Assembly (NCBI RefSeq): GCF_900086725.1
Contig: NZ_LT574837.1
Location: 64,501 to 128,500 of the forward strand
From: Bariatricus massiliensis
Lineage (GTDB): Bacteria; Bacillota; Clostridia; Lachnospirales; Lachnospiraceae
Length of the DNA: 64,000 nt
Direction of reading: 5' to 3'
This document shows, piece after piece, positions 35,015 to 43,547 of the stretch; the first letter of the stretch is position 1, and each line of letters begins with the position of its first letter. The notes below the pieces were generated by a model that saw only the letters and a program-made list of their open reading frames with translations, was not told the DNA's origin and did no database searches. The position numbers were made by a program, and so were the translations under genes.

Positions 35015-36055
35015 TTAATGTGCAATTGAAAAGCGGTACATAGTCTCTGTCATGTAAACCTCACCTTTTTTATAGACAGGGCCCTCAAAATTCGCCTTAT
35101 TCACTGCGTCTGGAAAATACTGCGTCTCAAAACAGCATGCCTGACGCTTATGGTAAACCGCTCCGCCCTTACCTGTCGCTTCTATTATAAAGTTCCCTGT
35201 ATAGAGCTGCATGCCCGGAAGGTCGGTGTAAACTTCCATCGTGATTCCGCTTTCACTTGAGGACATCTCCGCCACCTTAGCGAATTCCCCCTTATTATTG
35301 AGCACCCAGTTGTGATCGTATCCCGCGCCAAAATTCAACGCCTCATAGTCTGTCTCTATATCGCGCCCTAACGCTTTTTTCGTCCGGAAATCCATAGGTG
35401 TGCCCTCAACAGGTGTAATCTCTCCTGTGGGAATAGATTCCGCATCCGCTCTGGTGAAAGCGTCTGCGTCAATCCAGACTTCCTGCTCCAACACCTCACC
35501 GGCTGCATGTCCGTCCAGATTAAAGTAGCTGTGATTCGTCATATTTATAATCGTATCCTCTTCCGGCACTGCCCGATAAGTAATCTTGACTCCGTTATCC
35601 TCGGTGAGAGTATAGGTCACTTCGATATGTACAGCTCCCGGATATCCCTGATCGCCGTCGGGACTTTCCAGCGCAAAGGTAACATGGTCATCCGCTGTCT
35701 CCTTCACTTCCCACATACGATGACAATAAAAATTCATGCCGCTGTGGAGATTGTTCCCATTATTGTTCTCTTCCAGTTTATACGTTTTCCCATTCAGTTC
35801 AAAGGATGCCCCGCCGATTCGATTGGCAATACGACCCACCGTGGCCCCAAAGAACAAGTCTCCTTCTTCATATGCCGCCGCTTCGTCATAACCGCAGACT
35901 ACATCGCAGGGATGTCCCTCCTTATCCGGCACAATCACTTGGACAAGAGCCGCGCCATAATCTGTCACAGCGGCCTCCATTCCGGAAGCATTGCTCAATG
36001 TAAACAGTCTGGCCTCTTCACCTTTTGACGTCACTCCAAAATCAGTCACTTTCAT
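35015..36055 (-). CDS. galM: aldose 1-epimerase (mutarotase)
   Basis: About 346 residues. It interconverts alpha and beta anomers of hexoses ahead of the Leloir pathway. Visible are VTDYGAALVQVIVPDKEGHPCDVVCGYD, FFGATVGRIANRIGGASFELNGKTYKLEENNNGNNLHSG (Arg, His), NMTNHSYFNLDGH (catalytic His), GAGYDHNWVL and the Glu near the end in ACCFETQYFPDAVN. ATG 36055 is preferred to GTG 36064 because AAAGG sits eleven bases upstream of it. It stands alone with no other galactose gene nearby and is divergent from the hydrogenase operon. Confidence 0.9.
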   Translation of the reverse strand: MKVTDFGVTSKGEEARLFTLSNASGMEAAVTDYGAALVQVIVPDKEGHPCDVVCGYDEAAAYEEGDLFFGATVGRIANRIGGASFELNGKTYKLEENNNGNNLHSGMNFYCHRMWEVKETADDHVTFALESPDGDQGYPGAVHIEVTYTLTEDNGVKITYRAVPEEDTIINMTNHSYFNLDGHAAGEVLEQEVWIDADAFTRADAESIPTGEITPVEGTPMDFRTKKALGRDIETDYEALNFGAGYDHNWVLNNKGEFAKVAEMSSSESGITMEVYTDLPGMQLYTGNFIIEATGKGGAVYHKRQACCFETQYFPDAVNKANFEGPVYKKGEVYMTETMYRFSIAH

Positions 36056-36247
36056 ATTCTGCACTACCTTTCTTTATTTTTTGATATTATTTTACCCATT
36101 CTCACTACGCACTTTCAGTATACGTAACCCCAGAAGATTTAGCAAGCCTTTCCGTCCCAAAACCTCTCTGCGGAGATATTAATTTTATTAGTTTTTTTCT
36201 ATGAGATTGTCAGATAATTAACTAGCTTGACTATAAATTAACTTTAC

Positions 36248-36276
36248 TTGAAAGGCCTTCCCACATCCTTTACAAT
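36248..36276 (+). promoter_or_regulatory. sigma-A promoter of the hydrogenase operon
   Basis: TTGAAA (36248-36253), a 17-base spacer and TACAAT (36271-36276) form a near-consensus vegetative promoter, 49 bases upstream of the first gene. The region 36056-36247 is otherwise an AT-rich divergent intergenic stretch without a gene. Confidence 0.75.
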
Positions 36277-36324
36277 ATACATATAAGTGTGTCCAATAAT
36301 ATTCTAAAAGGGAGAAATGAAATT

Positions 36325-38157
36325 ATGAGCAGACTAGAAATTCCAACACCTGGAAAAGCCCAGCTTGTTATTGAAGGGCTTTACAAGGATCTGGAACGCA
36401 GAATTGAATCCAGTCCTCCGGGACTATGTCCGGTGGACATTACGAGAGCTTTTCTGGAATTATGCCATGCACAGACATGCGGCAAATGTGTACCTTGCCG
36501 TATCGGCTTATGGCAGCTTAAGAATCTATTGACTGATGTATTAAACGGGGAAGCAACTTTAGAGACTCTGGACTTGATGGAGGAACTCGCAGTTTCCATT
36601 ATGGATTCTGCCGATTGTGCCATTGGCTATGAAGCCGCACGCATGGTATACAAAAGCCTAATCGGCTGCCGCGATGATTATGAAGAGCATGTACAGCAGG
36701 GAAGATGTACATGTCAGTATACTCAGCCGGTTCCGTGTGTTGCCCTCTGTCCGGCCAATGTGGATATCCCGGGTTATGTAGCCCTCGTAGGCGAGGGACG
36801 CTATGCAGACGCTATCCGTCTCATCCGCAAGGATAATCCATTCCCTACCACATGTGGTTTTATCTGTGAGCATCCGTGCGAGGCCCGCTGCCGCCGTAAT
36901 ATGGTGGACGACGCCGTCAATATCCGCGGACTTAAGAGAATGGCAGCCGATTACGCAGGCGAAGTAGACCCGCCGGCATGTGCACCATCCACAGGCAAAC
37001 GCATCGCAGTAGTAGGCGGAGGCCCCGGTGGCTTAAGCGCAGCTTATTACCTGCAGCTGATGGGCCACCAAGTGACTGTTTTCGAGATGCTTCCACAGCT
37101 TGGCGGAATGCTTCGTTACGGTATCCCAAACTACCGTCTTCCGAAGGATCGTCTGGACGATGATATCAACGCAATCTTAAAGACAGGTGTTGAAGTGAAA
37201 CACGGACTGCGGATTGGAAAAGACATGACAATCCAAAGCCTGCGTGAAGAATATGATGCCGTGCTTATCACAATTGGTGCGAGCACGGACAAGAAACTGG
37301 GCCTCGAGGGTGAGGACGCAGACGGCGTACTCTCTGCGGTACAATTTCTTCGGGACGTAGGAAAGAACCAGAATCCTGACCTTACCGGACAGGAAGTCTG
37401 TGTCATCGGGGGCGGCAATGTGTCCATGGACGCTGTCCGCACCGCAAAACGCCTCGGCGCTAAGAAGGTAAGCATCGTTTACCGCCGCCGTACCGCGGAT
37501 ATGACTGCCCTTCCCGCCGAAATCGAAGGGGCTGTGGCAGAAGGTATAGAAGTGCAGACTCTGAAAGCACCTTCACGTATCGAGACCGACGAGAACGGCC
37601 GGGTGAAAGGTATTTTTGTGACACCTCAAATGATCAGCCGTATCAAAGACGGCCGTGCAAGTGTGAAGCCTACCGGCGAGGAAGACATCTTCATCCCCTG
37701 CCAGACTTTAATCGTAGCTATCGGTCAGGATATCGAGTATCAGCACTTTGAAGAATCCGGCGTGCCGGTTGAACGGGGCAAAATCGTGACCCAGAACTAC
37801 GGTGGATTTGACAATATTCCGGGCGTATTTGCCGGAGGCGACTGTGCTTCCGGGCCTGCATCTGTAATTAAAGCAATTGCTGCCGCCAAGGTGGTAGCTG
37901 CCAATATCGACGAGTATCTCGGATTCCGCCACGAAATCAGCTGTGATGTGGAGATTCCTGAGGCCCGCCTCGCTGACCGCCCGCCGTGCGGAAGAGTCAA
38001 CATGACAGAACGCGAAGCTGGTGAACGTGTCTGTGACTTTAACGGCGTAGAAAACTGCATGACCGAGGCAGAAGCGAAACAGGAAGCCAGCAGATGTCTG
38101 CGATGCGACCACTTCGGCTACGGCATTTTCAAAGGAGGTCGTGAAACATTATGGTAA
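36325..38157 (+). CDS. NuoF C-terminal/GltD-like flavoprotein, electron-transfer partner of the hydrogenase
   Basis: A 610-residue protein. Residues about 50-110 resemble the 4Fe-4S end of NADH dehydrogenase NuoF (HAQTCGKCVPCRIGLWQL, later SADCAIGY). A GltD-like module follows: the Cys-rich QPVPCVALCPANVDIPGY and TTCGFICEHPCEARCRR, the FAD site GKRIAVVGGGPGGLSAAYYLQ, the NAD(P) site VCVIGGGNVSMDAVRTAKRLGA and IPGVFAGGDCASGPASVIKAIAAAK, closing with a Cys pair SRCLRCDH. It should pass electrons from NAD(P)H to the hydrogenase encoded next, whose gene overlaps by seven bases. The ATG at 36325 follows GGGAG; an earlier frame start lacks support. This arrangement is known for group A [FeFe] hydrogenases; the cofactor is inferred. 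Confidence 0.85.
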   Translation: MSRLEIPTPGKAQLVIEGLYKDLERRIESSPPGLCPVDITRAFLELCHAQTCGKCVPCRIGLWQLKNLLTDVLNGEATLETLDLMEELAVSIMDSADCAIGYEAARMVYKSLIGCRDDYEEHVQQGRCTCQYTQPVPCVALCPANVDIPGYVALVGEGRYADAIRLIRKDNPFPTTCGFICEHPCEARCRRNMVDDAVNIRGLKRMAADYAGEVDPPACAPSTGKRIAVVGGGPGGLSAAYYLQLMGHQVTVFEMLPQLGGMLRYGIPNYRLPKDRLDDDINAILKTGVEVKHGLRIGKDMTIQSLREEYDAVLITIGASTDKKLGLEGEDADGVLSAVQFLRDVGKNQNPDLTGQEVCVIGGGNVSMDAVRTAKRLGAKKVSIVYRRRTADMTALPAEIEGAVAEGIEVQTLKAPSRIETDENGRVKGIFVTPQMISRIKDGRASVKPTGEEDIFIPCQTLIVAIGQDIEYQHFEESGVPVERGKIVTQNYGGFDNIPGVFAGGDCASGPASVIKAIAAAKVVAANIDEYLGFRHEISCDVEIPEARLADRPPCGRVNMTEREAGERVCDFNGVENCMTEAEAKQEASRCLRCDHFGYGIFKGGRETLW

Positions 38158-39890
38158 ATATTACAATAGACAATCAGAAAATTACTGTGCCCGAAGGCAC
38201 AACCATCATGGAAGCGGCAAAGGAACTTGGAATTCCGATTCCAAAGCTCTGCTATCTGAAAGATATCAATGAAATCGCAGCCTGTCGTGTATGCGTTGTT
38301 GAGATGGAAGGGATGGATCAGCTGATTACGTCCTGTAACAATGTAGTGAAAGAAGGCATGGTCTTATACACTAACAGCCCGAAAGTGCGGGCCGACAGAA
38401 GAAAGACCGTACAGCTCATTCTCTCCCAGCACGACTGCAAATGTGCGACTTGCGTGAGAAGCGGGAACTGTACGCTTCAGACGGTAGCCAATGATTTGAA
38501 TATCATCGACCTTCCTTTTAAAGAGAAGCTGGAGAGGGCTCCTTGGGATAAGACGTTCCCTCTGATCCGTGACTCAGCTAAATGTGTAAAATGTATGCGC
38601 TGTATCCAAGTCTGTGATAAGATACAGGATTTACATATTTGGGATATGTCAAGCACCGGTTCCAGAAGTACCGTCAATGTTTACGGAAACCGGAAAATCA
38701 GCGAAGTTTCCTGTTCACTCTGTGGACAATGTATCACCCACTGTCCGGTAGGGGCGCTCCGTGAACGCGATGATACAGAAAAAGTATGGGACGCTATCGC
38801 CGACAAGAAAAAAGTTGTGGTCGCGCAGGTCGCTCCTGCTGTTCGAGCTGCATGGGGCGAGGCTCTGGGGCTTTCCAGAGAAGAGGCCACCATCGGAAAG
38901 ATTATGGATTCGCTGAAAAGGCTTGGTGTGGACTATGTTTTTGACACCACATTCTCAGCCGACCTTACGATTATGGAGGAAGGCAACGAATTTCTCGAGC
39001 GCTTTACAAAGGGTGAGCTGAAGCTGCGCCCGATGTTTACCTCCTGCTGCCCGGGCTGGATACGGTTCATCAAATCCCAGTATCCGCATCTGGTACCGCA
39101 GTTATCTACAGCCAAATCACCGCAGCAGATGTTCGGCGCGGTAATGAAGACTTATTTTGCACAGTCGATCGGCGTGAAGCCGGAAGATATATACACCGTA
39201 TCCGTGATGCCTTGTGTAGCGAAAAAAGGCGAACGCAACATGGAGCTGTACTACGGTGAATACGCGGGAAATGATATTGATACAGTTCTTACGACGAGAG
39301 AGCTGACAAGAATGATCCGCTCCGCTCACATCGACCCTGCAACACTCAAAGACCGTGAGTGCGACCCGCTTATGAAGGAAGGCTCCGGCGCCGGCGTCAT
39401 TTTCGGCGCTACAGGTGGTGTTATGGAGGCGGCTCTGCGCTCCGCTCACTATCTGGTAACCGGCAAGAATCCGGACCCTGACGCATTTAAGATTGTCAGA
39501 AGTCCCGCATTCGGAACAGGTGTCATTGAGGCCGAGGTCACAATCGGCGACGCGGTCATCCGCGCGGCTGTTGTAAGCGGACTTGGCAATACACGTAAGC
39601 TGATTGAAGCGATCGAGCACGGTGAAGTACACTATGATTTCGTAGAAGTCATGGCATGTCCGGGCGGCTGTGTAGGCGGCGGCGGACAGCCGATCCACGA
39701 CGGCGAAGAACTGGCTCATGTGCGCGGCGAGAACTTATATTTCCTCGACAAGAACGCAGACATCAGATTCTCACATGAAAATCCGGACGTACTCAAACTG
39801 TACGAAGACTTTATGGAGAAACCACTGTCCCACAAGGCTCATATGCTCCTGCATACAGACCACAATGCGTGGGAGATGCCGAGAGGATAG
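38151..39890 (+). CDS. hydA: [FeFe] hydrogenase, group A catalytic subunit
   Basis: A 579-residue hydrogenase that reversibly makes H2 from protons. N-terminal 2Fe-2S (CYLKDINEIAACRVC...ITSC), the His-ligated cluster HDCKCATCVRSGNC, two 4Fe-4S motifs CVKCMRCIQVCD and CSLCGQCITHCPVG, then the H-cluster motifs L1 FTSCCPGWIRFIK (about 300), L2 MPCVAKKGER and L3 VMACPGGCVGGGGQP, with a small-subunit-like C-terminal tail. The full set of L1-L3 Cys residues is present, so it is expected to be active, given HydEFG maturases encoded elsewhere. It overlaps the flavoprotein gene, so the two form one enzyme. AAAGGAGGTCGTGAAACATT precedes the ATG. Confidence 0.93.
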   Translation: MVNITIDNQKITVPEGTTIMEAAKELGIPIPKLCYLKDINEIAACRVCVVEMEGMDQLITSCNNVVKEGMVLYTNSPKVRADRRKTVQLILSQHDCKCATCVRSGNCTLQTVANDLNIIDLPFKEKLERAPWDKTFPLIRDSAKCVKCMRCIQVCDKIQDLHIWDMSSTGSRSTVNVYGNRKISEVSCSLCGQCITHCPVGALRERDDTEKVWDAIADKKKVVVAQVAPAVRAAWGEALGLSREEATIGKIMDSLKRLGVDYVFDTTFSADLTIMEEGNEFLERFTKGELKLRPMFTSCCPGWIRFIKSQYPHLVPQLSTAKSPQQMFGAVMKTYFAQSIGVKPEDIYTVSVMPCVAKKGERNMELYYGEYAGNDIDTVLTTRELTRMIRSAHIDPATLKDRECDPLMKEGSGAGVIFGATGGVMEAALRSAHYLVTGKNPDPDAFKIVRSPAFGTGVIEAEVTIGDAVIRAAVVSGLGNTRKLIEAIEHGEVHYDFVEVMACPGGCVGGGGQPIHDGEELAHVRGENLYFLDKNADIRFSHENPDVLKLYEDFMEKPLSHKAHMLLHTDHNAWEMPRG

Positions 39891-39914
39891 TTAGACAGTT
39901 CAAGAAATGATAAG

Positions 39915-39968
39915 ATACCTCTTAGGTAGACAAGGTAACTAACCTCAATCTACTTAGGAGGTATTTTG
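39915..39968 (+). terminator. terminator of the hydrogenase operon, followed by a second hairpin
   Basis: ATACCTCTTAGGTAGA (39915-39930) pairs with TCTACTTAGGAGGTAT (39949-39964) with two wobbles, followed by TTTGTTAT. A second, nine-base stem ACCTTTCAG...CTGAAAGGT (40007-40015, 40025-40033) flanked by A and T runs lies further on and may end transcription from either side. The rest of 39891-40189 holds no gene I can see. Confidence 0.75.
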
Positions 39969-40189
39969 TTATATATAAGAGACCAATTCTCCTAATACAA
40001 CAAAAAACCTTTCAGCCAAGCACACTGAAAGGTCTTTAATGAAGGGAACGTCTTTCTATAATCGGTATTGGGTTACCGTTATCTGTATTTACTATAACAT
40101 CAGGCCGTCCAAAAATCCAATTGCTTATTCCCATATGATGTTTCGTTTATAGATATTGTCTATCACTCTTAGCACATCGGCATATATAA

Positions 40190-40213
40190 AAGGGATGTCT
40201 TAAGACATCCCTT
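40190..40213 (-). terminator. terminator of the hydrolase/small-protein operon
   Basis: AAGGGATGTCTT AAGACATCCCTT is a perfect 24-base palindrome, followed on the minus strand by TTTATATATG. It lies 16 bases past the stop of the last small acidic protein gene. Confidence 0.8.
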
Positions 40214-40228
40214 CGTTAAATATGGGTA

Positions 40229-40645
40229 CTAAAATTCAAATTCCTCTGCATCGTCAATATCTGCGTCGCATTCATCCACGAGGTAATCTACTGCCTCCTG
40301 TGCGATTTCCATGCTGTCTGCATCTCCCATAACGGCAAGCTCGTCACGTTTTACATTGAGTACTTTGCCGCTTTTCTGGATATATTCGTATGTTTTAGCG
40401 ATTTCTTCCGCTTCTGTGGAAGACGGGCAGAAAATAGCTGTTTTATTTTCCTCTGCATAAGTTTTCAATGCGTCCAGCTTCTCATATCCTTCCACAACTT
40501 TTCCGCCTGTAACATAGATAATTCCCGGTCTCGGGTTAATCTTCACTGTAGCCATGGTCGGAGGAGACGGAATAAACACCTGCTTCGTTTCGCTTTCCGG
40601 ATCGACCAGATATCCTAGTCCCTGATATTCTGTAAATTCTACCAT
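40229..40645 (-). CDS. small acidic protein resembling a half-length alpha/beta hydrolase without nucleophile
   Basis: A 138-residue protein of no named family that I recognise. Its middle, NPRPGIIYVTGGKVVEGYEKLDALKTYAEENKTAIFCPSS, reads like the oxyanion-hole strand and following strand of the neighbouring hydrolase, and KTYEYIQKSGKVLNVKRDELAVMGDADSMEIAQEAV lines up with the helix and nucleophile elbow (KELNISANKIILHGNSSGGH in the hydrolase). The nucleophile G-x-S-x-G is GDADS here, so Ser is gone, and the C-terminal half with Asp and His is absent. The tail is rich in Asp and Glu. A paralogue is at 41796-42212. AAAGGTGAAGAAAT precedes the ATG. Likely a regulatory or binding partner of the hydrolase, by inference. 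Confidence 0.75.
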   Translation of the reverse strand: MVEFTEYQGLGYLVDPESETKQVFIPSPPTMATVKINPRPGIIYVTGGKVVEGYEKLDALKTYAEENKTAIFCPSSTEAEEIAKTYEYIQKSGKVLNVKRDELAVMGDADSMEIAQEAVDYLVDECDADIDDAEEFEF

Positions 40646-40679
40646 ATTTCTTCACCTTTTCCTTCTCTGCATTTTTGAA

Positions 40680-41768
40680 TTAAGCGTTAAACTCTTCCAC
40701 CGTCCATGGACGTCTGAGGTCATTGTCGAACATGTCTCTGATTTCTTTTTCGCAAACCGCGTTGAACAGCTGCGCATACTCTGCCGTCTCATCGTCTTTA
40801 TCCAAAACATTTGCCGATGTCGTCAGTGAGCAGTGCTGGCTTCCGCCCCAGTTATGAAGCTCTACATAAACGCCTGCCGCCGCTAATTTACTTGCATATG
40901 CATACGCCTGATCTGTACCATTATCATTTGCCATCGCATGGATAAATGTGGGCGGGAGGCCTACACATTCTTCTACCGTTGCACGTCCCGGAAATGCTTC
41001 CGCAGGAACATCTACACTGTTATTCAGTTTCCCCAAATACTGGCGTGCGGAGGTCGCCGCGTCAGATCCGCCCCAGAACGCAGAATTAATACTCAGGGAA
41101 CGGTACTCAGGAAGCGGGCGGTCATCGATAATCGGAACCCATACCATACATCCGCGCGGTGTGATGCCGCGTTTTTTCAATCTGTGGCAAAGCGCCAGAG
41201 AAAGATGCCCACCTGAACTGTTTCCGTGAAGAATGATTTTATTTGCGCTGATATTCAGCTCTTTTGCATGTTCTGCAAGATAATTATAAGCCGCTTCGCA
41301 GTCATTCATCGGCTCCGGATACTTCGCTCCCATTGTCAAAGTACGGTAGTTAAAAGTCGCTACCGGTACACCGAATTTATCCGCCCAGTCTTCAATCGCC
41401 GCTGTAAAACGGAAGCAGGTCGTAAGTCCGCCGCCCGGAATAATCAAGATACAGGGACTGTTTCTCTTATAGCGCCATTTGCCCTCTCTCGGAACTGCGA
41501 CAAGCAGTTTTACCGGCGGTGCATCCGGTTCGTCCACACAGCCCGGCGCTGCGTATTCTGTTACACGTGACCAGTCGTAATCCGGCAGATAGTCTTTGAA
41601 TCCATCCTCTGCGTGTTCAGCGAATTTCATTCTCTCTTCAAATGAAAGGTCGTCATTTAAGAGAACCTCTGCATATCCGACGGAGCATCCCATCAGTGAA
41701 TATGCCTGCTCAAGCTCCGGATGTGCCCATTTCACGTCGTCACGTACCCTAAATTTTTCTAATCCCAT
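40680..41768 (-). CDS. alpha/beta hydrolase fold-3 esterase/lipase
   Basis: A 362-residue hydrolase. SPCILIIPGGGLTTCFRF is the oxyanion-hole block (HGGG replaced by PGGG), HGNSSGGHLSLAL holds the nucleophile Ser, ANDNGTDQAYAYASKL the acid and NWGGSQHCSLT the catalytic His. There is no signal peptide; it is cytoplasmic. Substrates in this family are short acyl esters, lactones or carbamates; the specific one is unknown. It is encoded 27 bases after the small acidic protein of the other pair and 34 bases before its own; AAGGAGGAAAGAAAG precedes the ATG. It shares the whole architecture with the hydrolase at 42224-43360, as one of two modules. Confidence 0.85.
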   Translation of the reverse strand: MGLEKFRVRDDVKWAHPELEQAYSLMGCSVGYAEVLLNDDLSFEERMKFAEHAEDGFKDYLPDYDWSRVTEYAAPGCVDEPDAPPVKLLVAVPREGKWRYKRNSPCILIIPGGGLTTCFRFTAAIEDWADKFGVPVATFNYRTLTMGAKYPEPMNDCEAAYNYLAEHAKELNISANKIILHGNSSGGHLSLALCHRLKKRGITPRGCMVWVPIIDDRPLPEYRSLSINSAFWGGSDAATSARQYLGKLNNSVDVPAEAFPGRATVEECVGLPPTFIHAMANDNGTDQAYAYASKLAAAGVYVELHNWGGSQHCSLTTSANVLDKDDETAEYAQLFNAVCEKEIRDMFDNDLRRPWTVEEFNA

Positions 41769-41795
41769 CTTTCTTTCCTCCTTTATTATATGAAG

Positions 41796-42212
41796 TTACA
41801 TTGTAAATACGCTGGCATCTTCAAGTTCCGTATCAAATTCGTCCAGCACATATTCAACCAGCTCTTCTGCCGCGTCCATATGCTCGTCGTCTGCTTTGAT
41901 GGTAACTTGCTCAATATCAATATTCAAATCCTTATATTTGTTATACACATACTGGTACGTCTTTCCCAGTTCTTCTTCATCTACCGCCTTCGGGCAGATT
42001 AAAACAACCTTGTTCTCGGCGCAATATGTCTTTAACGCCTCGATTTCCGCACAGTTTTCCGTCACTTTTCCTCCGGTTATGTAGATAATTCCCGGACGTG
42101 GATTGCACTTAACTGTCTGCTTTCCAATCAAGATTACGGTAATCACCTTGGTATCACTTTCCGGATCAATGATAGTTCCGAGACCATTATAATCATATAC
42201 TTCTACATTCAT
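41796..42212 (-). CDS. small acidic protein, paralogue (half-length hydrolase-like)
   Basis: A 138-residue paralogue of the 40229-40645 protein; both share YNGLG/YQGLG..IDPESDTK, NPRPGIIYITGGKV and a C-terminal VEYVLDEFDTE acidic helix. The region aligned to the nucleophile elbow reads VTIKADDEHMDAAEEL, so no Ser, Cys or other clear nucleophile remains. AGGGGGAACTGTG precedes ATG 42212 (a GTG three bases upstream is less likely). It lies 11 bases after the stop of the second hydrolase gene, which suggests coupled production. No function is known. Confidence 0.75.
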   Translation of the reverse strand: MNVEVYDYNGLGTIIDPESDTKVITVILIGKQTVKCNPRPGIIYITGGKVTENCAEIEALKTYCAENKVVLICPKAVDEEELGKTYQYVYNKYKDLNIDIEQVTIKADDEHMDAAEELVEYVLDEFDTELEDASVFTM

Positions 42213-42223
42213 CACAGTTCCCC

Positions 42224-43360
42224 CTATTCACCAAAACGTCTCTTGAATGCGGCTTTATAATCATCCACTACCCATGGGCGGCGGAGGTCATACTTGAAGC
42301 AGTCTTCAATATTGCTGTCAAAGGAATCCGCTGCTCTCTGAGAATACTCGCTCGGCTCGCCGCAGTTTTTAATAACCGCCCAGATAGAATTGGAATGGTG
42401 GGCGCCGCCGTATACATGGTACTCTACAAAAGTATGAGATTTTAACAGCTTGGTGTAAAATTCCACATTCTGTAAAATATCGGGATCCATCTCCGCCTGA
42501 TACATGAATGTCGGCGGGAATCCGATGCAATCCTCTACTGTGGCATGATTCGGAAGTGCTTCCGGCCCAACTCTGTTAGAGTTAAAGTTTCTTCCCAGCC
42601 AGTTGTAAAGTCCGTCATGCTGCTCTACGGCATCCCACATACCGGTGTATAAGGAATCGCCGTCTTTTTCTCTGTCGTCTGTCTGTGCACTTACTACTAC
42701 GATTCCTCTCGGACTATAGCCGTATCTCTTTAAACGGAACGCCGTTGACAGCGCAAGATGTCCGCCTGTTGAGGAGCCGCTCATCACGACCTTGTCCGCA
42801 TGAATGCCCAAATCGTCCGCATTTTCAACCATCCACTTGTAAGCGGCATGAAGGTCATTGATAGCCGCCGGATAAGGCGCTTCCCATGACAGCCGGTAAA
42901 TCGGAACAATCGCTACACATTTGTGCTGTTCACACATTCTCTCAATTGGGTAAGCATTTGGATTCAGGCCAGTCAGCCCGCCTCCTACCACATAAAAGAG
43001 TACCCTGTTTTTTCTTTTCTTCAAATTATTGGGTTTGATGACCCATACTTCCACCGGAGTATCCGGCTCTTCTTCACAGCCCGGCACAGAATATTTTTCC
43101 ACCTCGCAGGTATGTTCGCTTGACCACCACTGCTCCATATAAGCCTGTTGTCTCGCTTTTCCTGCCGCCAGCTTTTCTTCCTGAGGAACAGACGGACTGT
43201 AAAGCATCGCGGTTCCCTCGTTCAACTTCGGGTCAAGATCCCAGAAATCACTCCCGTCTGGATGTCCCCATTTGGGATCTGTGATGTCGATCATACGCCC
43301 CTCTTCAACGATAATGCCGTCTTTATTACGGTCGCCTTCAAATTTTTCCCACATCTTCAT
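42224..43360 (-). CDS. alpha/beta hydrolase fold-3 esterase/lipase, paralogue
   Basis: A 378-residue paralogue of the hydrolase at 40680. The oxyanion block is VLFYVVGGGLTGLNP, the nucleophile lies in VVMSGSSTGGHLALS, the acid in AEMDPDILQNVEFYTKL and the His in VYGGAHHSNSIW. RLSWEAPYPAAINDLHAAYKWM is typical of the family. It is the first gene of the four-gene operon; AGGAGGATA precedes the ATG. The two hydrolases differ enough to suggest different substrates. About 190 bases upstream the lactate-permease gene ends in the same direction. Confidence 0.85.
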   Translation of the reverse strand: MKMWEKFEGDRNKDGIIVEEGRMIDITDPKWGHPDGSDFWDLDPKLNEGTAMLYSPSVPQEEKLAAGKARQQAYMEQWWSSEHTCEVEKYSVPGCEEEPDTPVEVWVIKPNNLKKRKNRVLFYVVGGGLTGLNPNAYPIERMCEQHKCVAIVPIYRLSWEAPYPAAINDLHAAYKWMVENADDLGIHADKVVMSGSSTGGHLALSTAFRLKRYGYSPRGIVVVSAQTDDREKDGDSLYTGMWDAVEQHDGLYNWLGRNFNSNRVGPEALPNHATVEDCIGFPPTFMYQAEMDPDILQNVEFYTKLLKSHTFVEYHVYGGAHHSNSIWAVIKNCGEPSEYSQRAADSFDSNIEDCFKYDLRRPWVVDDYKAAFKRRFGE

Positions 43361-43487
43361 TATCCTCCTGTCTAAAATTATAATTTTATTATTTCCTTCT
43401 CCACACCCAATCGTGAGTTGGAAACGCTCCTTTAATTTGATAATATTATAACATACTTCATTTTTGACCCGCAGTATTCAAAAACCT

Positions 43488-43502
43488 AAAGTGTACCACT
43501 TT
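43488..43502. promoter_or_regulatory. palindrome that shares an 8-mer with sites near the tetR gene
   Basis: AAAGTGTACCACTTT is a perfect 6-3-6 inverted repeat in the region between the permease and the hydrolase operon. Its AAGTGTAC also occurs as GTACACTT at 45434-45441 and as AAGTGTAC at 46241-46248, which suggests one regulator, possibly the TetR protein encoded at 45626. Low information content makes this tentative. Confidence 0.35.
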
Positions 43503-43547
43503 TATGCACTTGCAAGAGGGTGCACAACTATTTTATTCCGACAGGTT

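Noticed and set aside
39890..40228. Small gene between the hydrogenase and the acidic protein
   Set aside because: The stretch is occupied by three hairpins and has no frame with a ribosome site and protein-like sequence.
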